Shown in pieces: positions 26,545 through 35,204 of a stretch of 64,000 bases of DNA (its first letter is position 1; the number at the start of each line of letters is the position of its first letter). Both the position numbers and the translations under genes were made by a program. The DNA lies in assembly GCF_002846365.1 (NCBI RefSeq), contig NZ_PJMW01000002.1, positions 4,836,001 through 4,900,000 of the forward strand. Reading direction: 5' to 3'. The stretch is from Nocardia fluminea (GTDB taxonomy: Bacteria; Actinomycetota; Actinomycetes; Mycobacteriales; Mycobacteriaceae). The notes under the pieces are model-generated. The model searched no databases. It had not been told where the DNA came from and saw only the letters and a list, made by a program, of their open reading frames with translations.

Positions 26545-27225
26545 CTACGGATCGGGGAACAGGCCGGGCAGTTCCATCGCGTAGGCGAGATCGTCGCGGG
26601 TGCCGAGGGTGACCAGCAGGACACGGATCATGGTCACCCTGGCCTCGGACGCCAGCGCCGGATCGGGATCGCTGCCCGGCTCGCTGCCCGCGGTGAGCCG
26701 GTAGACGATGTACTCGCACACGTGCAGTGCCGCGTCCAGGTCCAGCGGAGCGGGGATCGGGCGACCGAGCTCGCCGAAGGTCTTGCGCACCAGATCGCGA
26801 ATGTCGTCGAGGGCGCGTTCGCGATAGCCCGAGACCACCGAGCCGGGATCGTGCAGCTCGGCGAACAGGGGCCGCAGCATCGGGCCGTGCCCGCGCGCCC
26901 AGTCCACATACGCGTCGATCAGCCGGATACCCAGCTGGACCGGCTCGTCGGTGCCCGCGAGCGCCTCGCGGATGCCGCCGACGAGGCCGTCGTTGGACGC
27001 GTCGAGCACCGCGTGCAGCGGCTCGGAGGCGTTGCCGAAATAGCGGTAGAACGTAGGCCTGGCCAGCCCGGCCTCTTCGATGATCTGGGCGACACTCAAC
27101 CCGCGCGAACCGTTGCGGGTGAACACCGCGGCGGTCGCCTCGACGATCCTGGCGCGGACTTCCTCGGCCTGCTCCTGGGTCTGCGGCGGTCGCCCGCGAC
27201 GCACCGTCGTCGCTTCCTCGGTCAT
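26545..27225 (-). CDS. TetR-family repressor divergent from the GabD2-like operon
   Basis: A 226-residue regulator with the TetR helix-turn-helix ARIVEATAAVFTRNGSRGLS / VAQIIEEAGLARPTFYRYFG at residues about 24-62 and an alpha-helical ligand domain. The ATG at 27225 has a GGGAGG ribosome site. The gene is divergent from the aldehyde dehydrogenase/SDR pair, and the 148-base intergenic region carries a promoter overlapped by two palindromes. It therefore probably represses the dehydrogenase operon and itself. The effector is unknown. Confidence 0.87.
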   Translation of the reverse strand: MTEEATTVRRGRPPQTQEQAEEVRARIVEATAAVFTRNGSRGLSVAQIIEEAGLARPTFYRYFGNASEPLHAVLDASNDGLVGGIREALAGTDEPVQLGIRLIDAYVDWARGHGPMLRPLFAELHDPGSVVSGYRERALDDIRDLVRKTFGELGRPIPAPLDLDAALHVCEYIVYRLTAGSEPGSDPDPALASEARVTMIRVLLVTLGTRDDLAYAMELPGLFPDP

Positions 27226-27263
27226 CGCACCTCCCTCACAGCCGGTCCTCGCACACTGAAAGC

Positions 27264-27323
27264 TTGACACGAACCAGGGCGCTGGCATTAATCTAACACT
27301 AGTGTTCAGTAAATAAACTGAAC
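27264..27323 (+). promoter_or_regulatory. promoter with overlapping operators for the GabD2-like operon
   Basis: A -35 TTGACA at 27264-27269 is 18 bases from a -10-like TTAATC at 27288-27293. Immediately downstream, over the expected start site, is the perfect 12-base palindrome AACACTAGTGTT (27295-27306), followed by the overlapping inverted repeat GTTCAGT-6-ACTGAAC (27304-27323). This is the expected arrangement for steric repression by the adjacent TetR protein. Confidence 0.7.
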
Positions 27324-27373
27324 GAGCGCGACCTGTTCCGCGCGATCCATCTGTTCCAGGAGAAGGGCCGACA

Positions 27374-28948
27374 ATGACGACAGCCCCCGAGCTGACCGCC
27401 GAACCCACCGCGCTGCCCACCGCGCTGGTCAAGCCCCTGTTCGAGCGCGGCGTCGCCGGTGGCGCGCCGCCGGTCGCGGTCTTCGCGCCCGCCACCGGAC
27501 ACAAGATCGGCGACCTGCCGCAGTCCTCGGTCGCCGATATCGAGCGTGCCTTCGCCGTCGCCCGGCACGCGCAGCGTGACTGGGCCAAGGTCGCGGTGAA
27601 GCAGCGTGCCGAGATCGTGCGCCGCTTCCACGACATCGTGCTCGCCGAGCAGGACACCATCCTCGACATCGTGCAGACCGAGACCGGCAAGTCCCGGCCG
27701 CACGCCTTCGACGAGATCGCCGACGTCGCGCTGAACGCGCGCTACTACGCCACGGTGGCACCCAAGCTGCTCGCCGACCGCAAGCCGCGCGGCGTGCTGC
27801 CGGTGCTCACCTCGGTCGAGGTGCACAACCGGCCCAAGGGCGTCGTCGCGGTCATCTCGCCGTGGAACTACCCCCTCGCGCTGGCGGTCTCCGACGCGCT
27901 GCCCGCCCTGATCGCGGGCAACGCGGTGATCGCGCGTCCCGACAACCAGACCGCCCTCACCGCGCTGTGGGCCATCGACGCCGCCGAGCGCGCCGGGCTG
28001 CCGCGCGGTCTGTGGCAGGCGGTGCTCGGCCGTGGCCGCGAGATCGGTGGCGAGGTGATCGCGCGTGCCGACTACGTCGACTACACCGGTTCCAGTGCTA
28101 CCGGCCGGACCATCGCCCAGCAGGCCGGTGAGCGCCTGATCGGTTACTCCCTCGAGCTCGGCGGCAAGAACCCGCTGCTCGTGCTGGCCGACGCCGATGT
28201 CTCCAAAGCCGCGAAACTGGCTGTGCGCGCGTGCTTCTCGTCGGCCGGTCAGCTGTGCGAGTCGATGGAACGCATCTACGTCGACGCGAGCGTCTACGAC
28301 CAGTTCGTCGCGGAATTCGTCGGTAACGTCAAGAACATGTCGCTCGGCGGCGAACTCGACTACAGCCGCGACATGGGGTCGCTGACCTTCCAGCGTCAGC
28401 TCGACACCGTCAGCGCGCACGTCGACGACGCGGTCGCCAAGGGCGCCAGGGTGCTCGCCGGTGGTCGTGCCCGCCCGGATCTCGGCCCCTACTTCTACGA
28501 GCCCACCGTCCTCGCCGACGTGGCGCCCGGCATGACGGTCTACCGCGAGGAGACCTTCGGCCCGGTCGTCTCGGTGTACAAGGTCGACTCCGACGACGCC
28601 GCCGTCGAGGCTGCCAACGACACCGCCTACGGCCTCAACGCCAGTGTGTGGAGCCGGGACGTGAACCGGGGCAAGGAGATCGCCGCCCGGATCAACGCCG
28701 GTTCGGTGAATGTGAACGAGGGTTTCAGCGCCGCGTGGGGCAGCGTCGACGCGCCGTCGGGTGGCCTCGGCATCTCCGGTCAGGGGCGTCGTCACGGTCC
28801 GGAGGGCCTGCTGAAGTACATCGACACCCAGACCATCGCGGTCCAGCGGGTGCTGCCGATCGCGCCGCTGCCGGGGATGTCCGAGCAGATGTGGGCCAAG
28901 ACGATGACGCTCGTCTTCGGTGTCATGAAGACGCTGCGCCAGAAGTAG
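27374..28948 (+). CDS. gabD2: succinate-semialdehyde dehydrogenase-like aldehyde dehydrogenase (GabD2 type)
   Basis: A 524-residue NAD(P)-dependent aldehyde dehydrogenase resembling mycobacterial GabD2. Markers are VISPWNYPLALAVSDALPAL near residue 160 (catalytic Asn), the co-factor loop TGSSATGRTIAQQAG, LELGGKNPLLVL with the general base Glu near residue 257, and FSSAGQLCESMERIYV with the catalytic Cys near 295. It would oxidise an aldehyde such as succinic semialdehyde to the acid. It is first in an operon with an SDR, under an apparent TetR operator. The exact substrate is uncertain; other aldehydes generated by the SDR partner are possible. Confidence 0.75.
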   Translation: MTTAPELTAEPTALPTALVKPLFERGVAGGAPPVAVFAPATGHKIGDLPQSSVADIERAFAVARHAQRDWAKVAVKQRAEIVRRFHDIVLAEQDTILDIVQTETGKSRPHAFDEIADVALNARYYATVAPKLLADRKPRGVLPVLTSVEVHNRPKGVVAVISPWNYPLALAVSDALPALIAGNAVIARPDNQTALTALWAIDAAERAGLPRGLWQAVLGRGREIGGEVIARADYVDYTGSSATGRTIAQQAGERLIGYSLELGGKNPLLVLADADVSKAAKLAVRACFSSAGQLCESMERIYVDASVYDQFVAEFVGNVKNMSLGGELDYSRDMGSLTFQRQLDTVSAHVDDAVAKGARVLAGGRARPDLGPYFYEPTVLADVAPGMTVYREETFGPVVSVYKVDSDDAAVEAANDTAYGLNASVWSRDVNRGKEIAARINAGSVNVNEGFSAAWGSVDAPSGGLGISGQGRRHGPEGLLKYIDTQTIAVQRVLPIAPLPGMSEQMWAKTMTLVFGVMKTLRQK

Positions 28949-28981
28949 CGGACCGGCAGTAGCCGGGCCAGAAGTAGCGGA
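28939..28981 (+). repeat. short direct repeat across the dehydrogenase stop codon
   Basis: CCAGAAGTAGCGGA occurs at 28939-28952, including the TAG stop of the aldehyde dehydrogenase gene, and again at 28968-28981 in the gap before the SDR gene. The second copy recreates the last codons and stop out of context, suggesting a small local duplication. Confidence 0.8.
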
Positions 28982-29005
28982 ACACGAGCAGGGTAGGTAG
29001 CGAGA

Positions 29006-29833
29006 ATGAAGTTGGAAACGGTCGCAGGCAAGCGGGTCCTCATCACCGGCGCCGCCATGGGACTCGGCAGGTTGTTCGCCGAGAAGGCCGTTGCCGAGGG
29101 CGCCGACGCGGTGGTGCTGTGGGACATCAACGAGTTGGCGCTGCGCGAGACCGCGGCCCAGCTGACCGCCGCGGGCGGCAAGGTGCATCACTACGTGGTG
29201 GACGTGTCGTCGCAGGACTCGATCCGGGAGGCGGGCGAGGCGGTGCGCAAGGAGGTCGGCGGCATCGACATCCTCGTCAACAACGCGGGCATCGTGCGGG
29301 GTAACACCTACTTCTGGGAAACCGAGAACCGCGCCGACATCGACAAGACGATGGCGATCAATTCGCTGGCCCCGATGTACGTCACCCTGGAGTTCCTGCC
29401 CGGCATGGTCGCCGGTGCGAGCCAGGCGCGCGTGCTCAACATCGCCTCGTCGGCCGGTCTGGTCGCCAATCCGCGCATGGCCGTGTACGCCGGGTCGAAG
29501 TGGGCGGCGCTGGGCTGGTCGGATTCGGTGCGCCTCGAGCTCGAGCAGGCGGGCCACGACCACGTCAAGGTCACCACGGTCTGCCCGACCTACATCAACA
29601 CCGGCATGTTCGACGGCGCGAAGGGCATTCTGTTCACGCCGATGCTCGAGCAGCACGACGTCGTCGACACCTCGTGGTCGGAGATGAAGAAGGGCGGTGC
29701 CCTGGTGGTGCTGCCGTGGACCTCGCGGATGAACCGGGCGCTGACCGGTCTGCTGCCGATCAAGGTGCGCGACCTCTACCTGAACGCGGTGGGCGTCTAC
29801 CACTCGATGGATCAGTTCACCGGACGCAAGTAG
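29006..29833 (+). CDS. short-chain dehydrogenase/reductase
   Basis: A 275-residue classical SDR: co-factor motif TGAAMGLG (residues 15-22), NNAG (about 92-95), catalytic Ser in LNIASSAGLVA and YxxxK as YAGSK near residues 162-166. An Asp at the end of strand 2 (VVLWDINE) favours NAD(H). It follows the aldehyde dehydrogenase by 57 bases. Together an alcohol-to-aldehyde and aldehyde-to-acid sequence is plausible, but it is inference. Confidence 0.85.
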   Translation: MKLETVAGKRVLITGAAMGLGRLFAEKAVAEGADAVVLWDINELALRETAAQLTAAGGKVHHYVVDVSSQDSIREAGEAVRKEVGGIDILVNNAGIVRGNTYFWETENRADIDKTMAINSLAPMYVTLEFLPGMVAGASQARVLNIASSAGLVANPRMAVYAGSKWAALGWSDSVRLELEQAGHDHVKVTTVCPTYINTGMFDGAKGILFTPMLEQHDVVDTSWSEMKKGGALVVLPWTSRMNRALTGLLPIKVRDLYLNAVGVYHSMDQFTGRK

Positions 29834-29957
29834 AGATTCGGTGCGGGGTGCCCCCGTCGACGCGTCGCGCAGGCGATCGTTCGGCGGGGGAACCGTCGGT
29901 TCCGGCAGCGCGTCGACGGACTGCTGACGGCCCTCGACGTTCGTGGTGTCCGCGCGA

Positions 29958-30761
29958 TCAGCGATCCCGGGTGCCGAGGACCACGGTGGCGTAGTGCTCC
30001 TCGGATTCCGCGACGCGCGGTTGGAGACCGTGGGTGATGAGCACCGAGCACGCCGTATCCACCTGTCCGGCACCGGTTTCCACCAGAACCGTGCCGCCCG
30101 GCGCCAGCCAGGTGGCGGCCCCTTCGGCGACTCTGCGGAACACGTCCAGTCCGTCCGCTCCACCGTCGAGCGCGGCGAGCGGCTCGTGCTCGCGTGCCTC
30201 CGGTGGCAGATCCGCGACGCGGGCACTCGGCACATACGGTGTGTTCGCGAGCAGGATGTCGATGCGTCCGCGCAGGTCGGCGGGCAGTGCGTCGAACAGG
30301 TCACCACCGAACACCGGTGCGCTGATCGGCGCGAGATTCTCGCGTGCGCAGGCGACTGCGACGGGGTCGATGTCGGCGGCGACGAGCTCGACGTCACACC
30401 CGCGCGCGGTGAGCTCGGTCGCCGCGCTCAGCCCGAGTGCCCCACAGCCACAACACAGGTCGACCACGCAGGCGCGCGTGGCGTCCCGCGCGATCGCGCC
30501 GACCGCCTCGTCCACCAGGAACGCCGTGCGCTGACGCGGCACGAAAACACCGGGTCGCACCCCGACCCGCAGCCCCCGGAATTCCACCCAGCCGAGCAGA
30601 TATTCCAGCGGTGTCCCCGAAACCCGCTGTCGGACCAGCGCATCCACTCGCCGGGGATCACTGCCCGCCGCCTCGATCAGCAGCGTGGCCTCGTCCTCGG
30701 CGAACACACATCCCGCCCGCCGCAACTCGACGACCACCTCGGCAAAACCGGAACCACTCAT
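29958..30761 (-). CDS. PrmC-like putative protein N5-glutamine methyltransferase
   Basis: A 267-residue protein with HemK/PrmC architecture: an N-terminal helical domain ending GTPLEYLLGWVEFRGL, then PGVFVPRQRTAFLVDEA, SAM motif I VVDLCCGCGALG near residue 118, and a motif IV reading ANTPYVPS. Release-factor methyltransferases have NPPY; here the second position is Thr. It matches the actinobacterial side branch of PrmC-related enzymes with unknown substrate rather than PrmC itself, which normally sits beside prfA. The GTG/ATG start at 30761 (MSGSGFAEVV) fits. The 124-base gap to the SDR gene is empty. Confidence 0.75.
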   Translation of the reverse strand: MSGSGFAEVVVELRRAGCVFAEDEATLLIEAAGSDPRRVDALVRQRVSGTPLEYLLGWVEFRGLRVGVRPGVFVPRQRTAFLVDEAVGAIARDATRACVVDLCCGCGALGLSAATELTARGCDVELVAADIDPVAVACARENLAPISAPVFGGDLFDALPADLRGRIDILLANTPYVPSARVADLPPEAREHEPLAALDGGADGLDVFRRVAEGAATWLAPGGTVLVETGAGQVDTACSVLITHGLQPRVAESEEHYATVVLGTRDR

Positions 30762-30825
30762 GCGCCGATTGTTCCTGACCGGGCAACCGAATTATTGTCG
30801 CCGACGACAGTCGGGGCGCGACGAC

Positions 30826-31698
30826 TCAGCGAGCGGTATCCAGTTCGAAGGTGCGGGTCGCGTCGAGATAGATCCCGCGCTGGGCGTTGCGCGCGGGCGG
30901 GGGCAATTGGGAAACCAGCTGTTCGAGCGAGGTCATCGCCCCGACCACGGTCGTGCCCGCCACGATGAAGTCGGCGACCGCGCGCCGGATGTGATTCGGC
31001 GAGGTCACCACCACCGCGCTGGTCGCGCCGAGATCGCGCAGCATTCGGGTGCTGAACAGCGCGTTCTGCACCGTCGACCCCGCCCGGTCCTCCACATGGA
31101 TCCGATCGCCGGGCAGGCCGCGCCCGACCAGCCAGCGCCGCATCGCCTCGGCCTCGGAGATGCCGTTCTGCGGATTGCCGCCGGTCACGATCACCGGGGA
31201 GAACGGGGCGGCGACCGCCTGCAACCACGCCGCGGTGAGCCGGTTCTCCAGTTCGGGACGCAGCGCGCCGTCGGGCAACAGGCCGTAGCCGAGAACCACG
31301 ATGCCGGTCTGTGGACCGACCAGCGCGGGCAGCGGGTTGGGCAGGGTCGCGGCGGCCGCGGTCACCGCTTGCAGCACACGGTGGGTGCCCGCCGCCATGC
31401 CCGCGTCGATTCCGCCGAGCCGGGCCAAGGCGTCACCGACCGCGGCGCCGTCGCCGGCGTAGTGCGACCAGATCGCCTGCAGGGCGAGCGCATCGGCATC
31501 GTGCGGATCGGCGGCGATGAGGGCACGCAGGTCGGCACGTCCCGCGGCGTCGTCACCGTCGGTGAAGTGCCGCTGTGCCGAGTTGTAGAGCGCGGTGACA
31601 TCGGCTTCCGCGGCAGCCGGACCGATCGCGGTGCCGGTGAGCGCGGCGGTCGCCACAACAGCGGCGGCCAGGTGTTTCCAGTGGTTCCAGATCTTCAC
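30826..31698 (-). CDS. secreted YdcF/DUF218-family protein
   Basis: A 290-residue protein with a signal peptide (MKIWNHWKHLAAAVVATAAL, cleavage near residue 30), a helical TPR-like stretch (AQRHFTDGDDAAGRADLRAL), and a DUF218 domain starting TGIVVLGYGLLPDGALRPEL, with VIVTGGNPQNGISEAEAMRRWL and STVQNALFSTRMLRD. DUF218 proteins (SanA, ElyC, YdcF) are cell-envelope proteins of poorly known activity. It is divergent from folD. Confidence 0.8.
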   Translation of the reverse strand: MKIWNHWKHLAAAVVATAALTGTAIGPAAAEADVTALYNSAQRHFTDGDDAAGRADLRALIAADPHDADALALQAIWSHYAGDGAAVGDALARLGGIDAGMAAGTHRVLQAVTAAAATLPNPLPALVGPQTGIVVLGYGLLPDGALRPELENRLTAAWLQAVAAPFSPVIVTGGNPQNGISEAEAMRRWLVGRGLPGDRIHVEDRAGSTVQNALFSTRMLRDLGATSAVVVTSPNHIRRAVADFIVAGTTVVGAMTSLEQLVSQLPPPARNAQRGIYLDATRTFELDTAR

Positions 31699-31861
31699 GA
31701 CAGTCGCAACCCTTCCCGCGAACGGTTCGGTACGTGCTGGCAGAGCAGAGCTGCCGACACCCTACGACCGCCCGTTCGGACCGTGGTGGACCTCGACCAG
31801 CTTGCGCGCGTCGCGGCCCGGCGCCACGCCGTCGGTCCCGCGGCGGATAAGGTGTCACACC

Positions 31862-32713
31862 GTGGATACCGCTTCGCTGACCGGCAAGGAACTCGCCGCC
31901 GCCATCAACGCCGACTCGAAGGAGCGCGCGGCCGCGCTCACCGCCGCGGGCACCGCGCCGACGCTGGCGCTGATCGTCGCCAACGACGACCCGGCGAGTG
32001 TCTGGTACGTGAACTCCCTGCGCAAGGCGGCCGAGCGACTCGGAATCGCCTGTGAGCGTATCGATCTCGGTGCCGACGCGAGCGCCGAGACCATCCGCGC
32101 CGAGCTGAGCGCGCGCAGCGCCGACCCGGCCACCGACGCGATCATGTTGCAGACCCCGCTGCCCGCGGGCGTGAACCTCGACGACGTGAGCTCCGCGATC
32201 GCCGCGACCAAGGACGTCGACGGCGTCAGTCCGCTCTCGCTCGGCCTGCTCGCCTCCGGCCTCGACGGTTTCGTCCCCGCCACCTCCGAGGCGGTCGTCG
32301 AGCTGCTGAAGCACCACGGCATAGCGCTGCAGGGGCGTCTGGTCACCGTGGTCGGCCGTTCCAACATCGTCGGCAAGCCCTTGGCGCAGCTGCTGCTCGC
32401 CGAGAACGCGACGGTCACCGTCGCGCATTCACGCACCGCCGACCTCGCCGCGGTCACCGCTCCCGCCGATATCGTGGTCGCCGCGGCGGGCCGGATCGGC
32501 CTGGTCACCGGCAAGCACATCGGCGACGGCGCCGTGGTGATCGATGTCGGTACCAACGAGGCCGCGGACGGCAAGATCGTGGGCGATGTCGACGCGCCGT
32601 CGGTCATCGGCAAGGCCGCGGCGCTGAGCCCTGTGCCCGGCGGTGTCGGCCCGGTGACCACCGCGTTGCTCATGCGCCATGTGGTCGTCGCGGCCGAAAA
32701 AGCACGCGCCTGA
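31862..32713 (+). CDS. folD: bifunctional methylenetetrahydrofolate dehydrogenase/cyclohydrolase
   Basis: A 283-residue FolD that interconverts 5,10-methylene-, methenyl- and 10-formyl-tetrahydrofolate. Seen are the active-site block PASVWYVNSLRKAAERLGI (Tyr and Lys), MLQTPLPAGV, the NADP loop VVGRSNIVGKPLAQLLL and the C-terminal PVPGGVGPVTTALL. The start is GTG at 31862 with AAGG upstream. A cyclodeaminase-family gene lies about 4 kb downstream. Confidence 0.95.
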   Translation: MDTASLTGKELAAAINADSKERAAALTAAGTAPTLALIVANDDPASVWYVNSLRKAAERLGIACERIDLGADASAETIRAELSARSADPATDAIMLQTPLPAGVNLDDVSSAIAATKDVDGVSPLSLGLLASGLDGFVPATSEAVVELLKHHGIALQGRLVTVVGRSNIVGKPLAQLLLAENATVTVAHSRTADLAAVTAPADIVVAAAGRIGLVTGKHIGDGAVVIDVGTNEAADGKIVGDVDAPSVIGKAAALSPVPGGVGPVTTALLMRHVVVAAEKARA

Positions 32714-32815
32714 GCGTCTTTCGCGATTCAGCCGTGGTTACCCGCGGACGAAGTGGGTGCCGGTTCGTCTGGCCCAGGGTGGGCTCGACGTGTGAGGCGA
32801 CGACCGGGACCGTGT

Positions 32816-32843
32816 GGTCTCGGCGCGACAGCGCGTCGAGACC
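32816..32843. terminator. hairpin after folD
   Basis: GGTCTCGGCGCG and CGCGTCGAGACC pair around ACAG with a single G-T wobble, in the otherwise empty 226 bases between folD and the convergent proline-rich gene. No clear U-tract follows, so terminator function is only probable. Confidence 0.45.
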
Positions 32844-32939
32844 CATCGACGGCGGTAGATCATCGGCCGCCTACTGATCGAGTGCGGAACATGGTCGGTG
32901 CCGAGGCGGCCGTAGTCGGGACCGACCCACGTTTCGAGG

Positions 32940-34445
32940 CTAGCGGGGTGCCGCTCCGAACGACGTGATCAGCGTCTTGTTGCCGACCTCGGCGGTCCCC
33001 ACCAGCTGTGGCGTGTAGGTGCTCGGGGCCGAATCCGGCCGGAACGCGGTGATCTTGACCAGGTACTGCCCGGCGTAGGCGCCCGGGGTGATCTCCACGC
33101 AGTGCGTGGTTCCCACCGGAGTGGAGTCGATCCCGGCCTGGATGGCGGCCGCCGACGGCGCCACGGCACCCGGTGCCACGAGGGTCCGTGCTTCGTCACC
33201 GGAGCGCGCGACGTAGTAGGCGTGCTGGAAGGCCATGATCGCCGCGATCCCGGATTCGGTGCCGCCCGCGCCGTTGCCCCGCACCATGGCACCGATCTGT
33301 TCGGTGGGGCACGCGGCCGTCACCGGGCTCACCGAGCTCGGGATGAGCGGGGTGCTCGCCGCCGTGGATGCCGGTGCGGGCCCGCGCAGTTGGACATAGG
33401 TGCCACCGAGGAGCACGGCGCCCGCCACCGAGGCGACCAGCGGTGCGACCCAGCGGGGCACCCGCCGTCGCTTGGAGCGGTCGATCATCCGCGCGAAGAC
33501 TTCGTCGTCACCGCTGTAGTCGGGTGCGGTACGCGAAGATTCGTCGTCGGCACCGTGGGCGGCGTCGTCGGACGAGGGAGCGTTCGTCTCCGGGTAGCCG
33601 GGTGCGAGGCGTGGTAGGAAGGTATCCGTGCCGAGACGGTCGGGCGCCGGGTGCGGTGGGAAGGCCTCCGGACCTCGGTACTCCGGCGCAGCTCGTGGCG
33701 GGAAGATATCCGCACGGTTGTCAGGCACGGGGAGCGGCGGGAATGTATCCGCACGGTTCTCGAGGGCGGGGCGTGGCGGGAATGTATCCGCACGGTTCTC
33801 GAGTGCGGGGCGCGGGGGAAAGGTATCCGCACGGTTCACGGGCGCGGGGCGCGGTGGGAAGGTATCCGGCCGGTTCTCGGGCGCGAGGCGCCGCGGGAAC
33901 GTGTCCGCGCCGCTGGTCGGTACGGCCGCCGGGCGGGGTGGGAAGGTGTCCGCACCGGGGTACTCGGGGGTGGGACGCGAATGCCGGGTCGCCGCGGTGT
34001 CGTAGCCGGGCCTCGGATGGTCGAGGGCCGCCCAGGCGGGGCCGGTGGAGGTGACGATCGGCAGTTGATCGGTGTCGGGGCCGTTGTCGTCGATCGAGGA
34101 CGCGGTGTCCGGGAGGCGGTGGCGCGCACCGGGATCGAATTTCCCGCCGACCACGGGGAGCCGATCGGTGACTGTGGCGTCCCCCGGAACGACGGGAACA
34201 ACCTCGTCGTGTTCGGCGTCGCGGAGCCGGGCCGCCGAGATGACCGGAATACCGGCCGGTGTCGTCGGTCCACCTTCGATCCGGTGGCGGGCGCCGCCGG
34301 TGGGCTGATCGCCCACCCGGCGAGGCCGTGGCGCGCTCAGGTCGCGGGACCGCCGAATCGGGGTGACAGCCGCGAGCGGAGCACCGGCCGATCCCGGGTC
34401 GTGCTGTCGAGCCCCGATCGGTCTGTGCGCTTCCGGTCGATCCAT
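32940..34445 (-). CDS. membrane-anchored protein with proline-rich repeat N-terminus
   Basis: A 501-residue protein. Residues 1 to about 320 are disordered and Pro-rich, with about ten copies of a 13-residue unit (NRADTFPPRPALE type). A basic stretch (DRSKRRRVPRW) precedes one transmembrane helix (VAPLVASVAGAVLLGGTYV), so the repeats are cytoplasmic. The exported C-terminal domain (TAACPTEQIGAMVRGNGAGG to the end, two Cys) resembles unnamed domains shared by Nocardia and mycobacterial single-pass proteins. A Thr/Pro-rich cytoplasmic tail could be a kinase target; that is speculation. AAGGTGG precedes the ATG. Confidence 0.65.
   Translation of the reverse strand: MDRPEAHRPIGARQHDPGSAGAPLAAVTPIRRSRDLSAPRPRRVGDQPTGGARHRIEGGPTTPAGIPVISAARLRDAEHDEVVPVVPGDATVTDRLPVVGGKFDPGARHRLPDTASSIDDNGPDTDQLPIVTSTGPAWAALDHPRPGYDTAATRHSRPTPEYPGADTFPPRPAAVPTSGADTFPRRLAPENRPDTFPPRPAPVNRADTFPPRPALENRADTFPPRPALENRADTFPPLPVPDNRADIFPPRAAPEYRGPEAFPPHPAPDRLGTDTFLPRLAPGYPETNAPSSDDAAHGADDESSRTAPDYSGDDEVFARMIDRSKRRRVPRWVAPLVASVAGAVLLGGTYVQLRGPAPASTAASTPLIPSSVSPVTAACPTEQIGAMVRGNGAGGTESGIAAIMAFQHAYYVARSGDEARTLVAPGAVAPSAAAIQAGIDSTPVGTTHCVEITPGAYAGQYLVKITAFRPDSAPSTYTPQLVGTAEVGNKTLITSFGAAPR
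33590..33960. repeat. 39-base tandem repeats in the proline-rich gene
   Basis: About ten units of roughly 39 bases encode NRADTFPPRPALE-like peptides; those between about 33720 and 33840 are nearly identical at the DNA level and the outer units diverge. Spacing stays in multiples of three, so unit number can change without breaking the frame. Confidence 0.85.
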
Positions 34446-34556
34446 CGCCCCACCTTCATCAGGCTCGTCGCCGTCAGGGTATGTCCCGCAACGATTTCGT
34501 TACGGGCACGATACTGCCCTGACGGCGCGTTCGCCGAATGCCACGAGGGAAAATGT

Positions 34557-35060
34557 TTACCAGTGGATATAGACCTCGTCGCCGATGCCGACATTCTCGT
34601 AGTACCAGGCGGCGTCGTCGGGGGCGAGGTTGATGCAGCCGTGGCTCACATTGGCATTGCCCTGCGAGTCCACCGACCACGGTGCCGAGTGCACCATCAC
34701 GCCACTCCAGGTGAGGCGCACGGCGTATTCACCGTCGATGAGGTAGCCCTCGGGGTCGTCGAGCGGGATGCCGATGGTCCGCGAGTCGAACACCACCGAC
34801 CGGTCCTTCTCGAGCACGCTGAAGGTGCCGGTGGGTGTCTCGAATCCGGGCTTGCCCATCGACGCGGGCATCACCCGCACAACCTGTCCACCCTGGCTGA
34901 CGGTGAAGGTGTGCGTCGACAGATTCGCCTCGGCGTAGGTGCCACCGCCGTATTGGGTGCGCTGACCTCCGATCAGGTCCGCAGACGCGGCTCCCGACCA
35001 GGCCGCAGCCAGTATTGCCGCCATGATCGCGACGAACAGGAAACGAAATGCGCTCCTCAT
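34557..35060 (-). CDS. secreted L,D-transpeptidase (YkuD)
   Basis: A protein of 167 residues: signal peptide (FLFVAIMAAILAAAW, cleavage after GAASA) and a YkuD domain with GVMVHSAPW and the catalytic SHGCINLAPDDAAWYY. L,D-transpeptidases form 3-3 cross-links in peptidoglycan or attach proteins to it. The N-terminal immunoglobulin-like domains of mycobacterial LdtMt2 are missing, so it is a small, single-domain form. The ATG at 35060 was chosen because GAAGGGGTGG lies at ribosome-site distance; a GTG seven codons upstream is the alternative. Confidence 0.85.
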   Translation of the reverse strand: MRSAFRFLFVAIMAAILAAAWSGAASADLIGGQRTQYGGGTYAEANLSTHTFTVSQGGQVVRVMPASMGKPGFETPTGTFSVLEKDRSVVFDSRTIGIPLDDPEGYLIDGEYAVRLTWSGVMVHSAPWSVDSQGNANVSHGCINLAPDDAAWYYENVGIGDEVYIHW

Positions 35061-35204
35061 AAACGCCACCCCTTCACTCACTCGTAGGCGGAGTCCAAGT
35101 CTAGGCCGCTATGATCAACTCGACCTATCGAAGTGGTAACGGCCGACGGGTTCAACGGTGTGTCGTCTTGCGTTCACGCAGGTCGGGGCCCCGATAAAAA
35201 GTTC

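Noticed and set aside
27299..30397. Minus-strand frame of 1032 codons opposite gabD2 and the SDR
   Set aside because: Very long but without motifs, His/Arg/Gly-rich and antisense to two well-supported enzymes; length alone is not evidence at this GC content.
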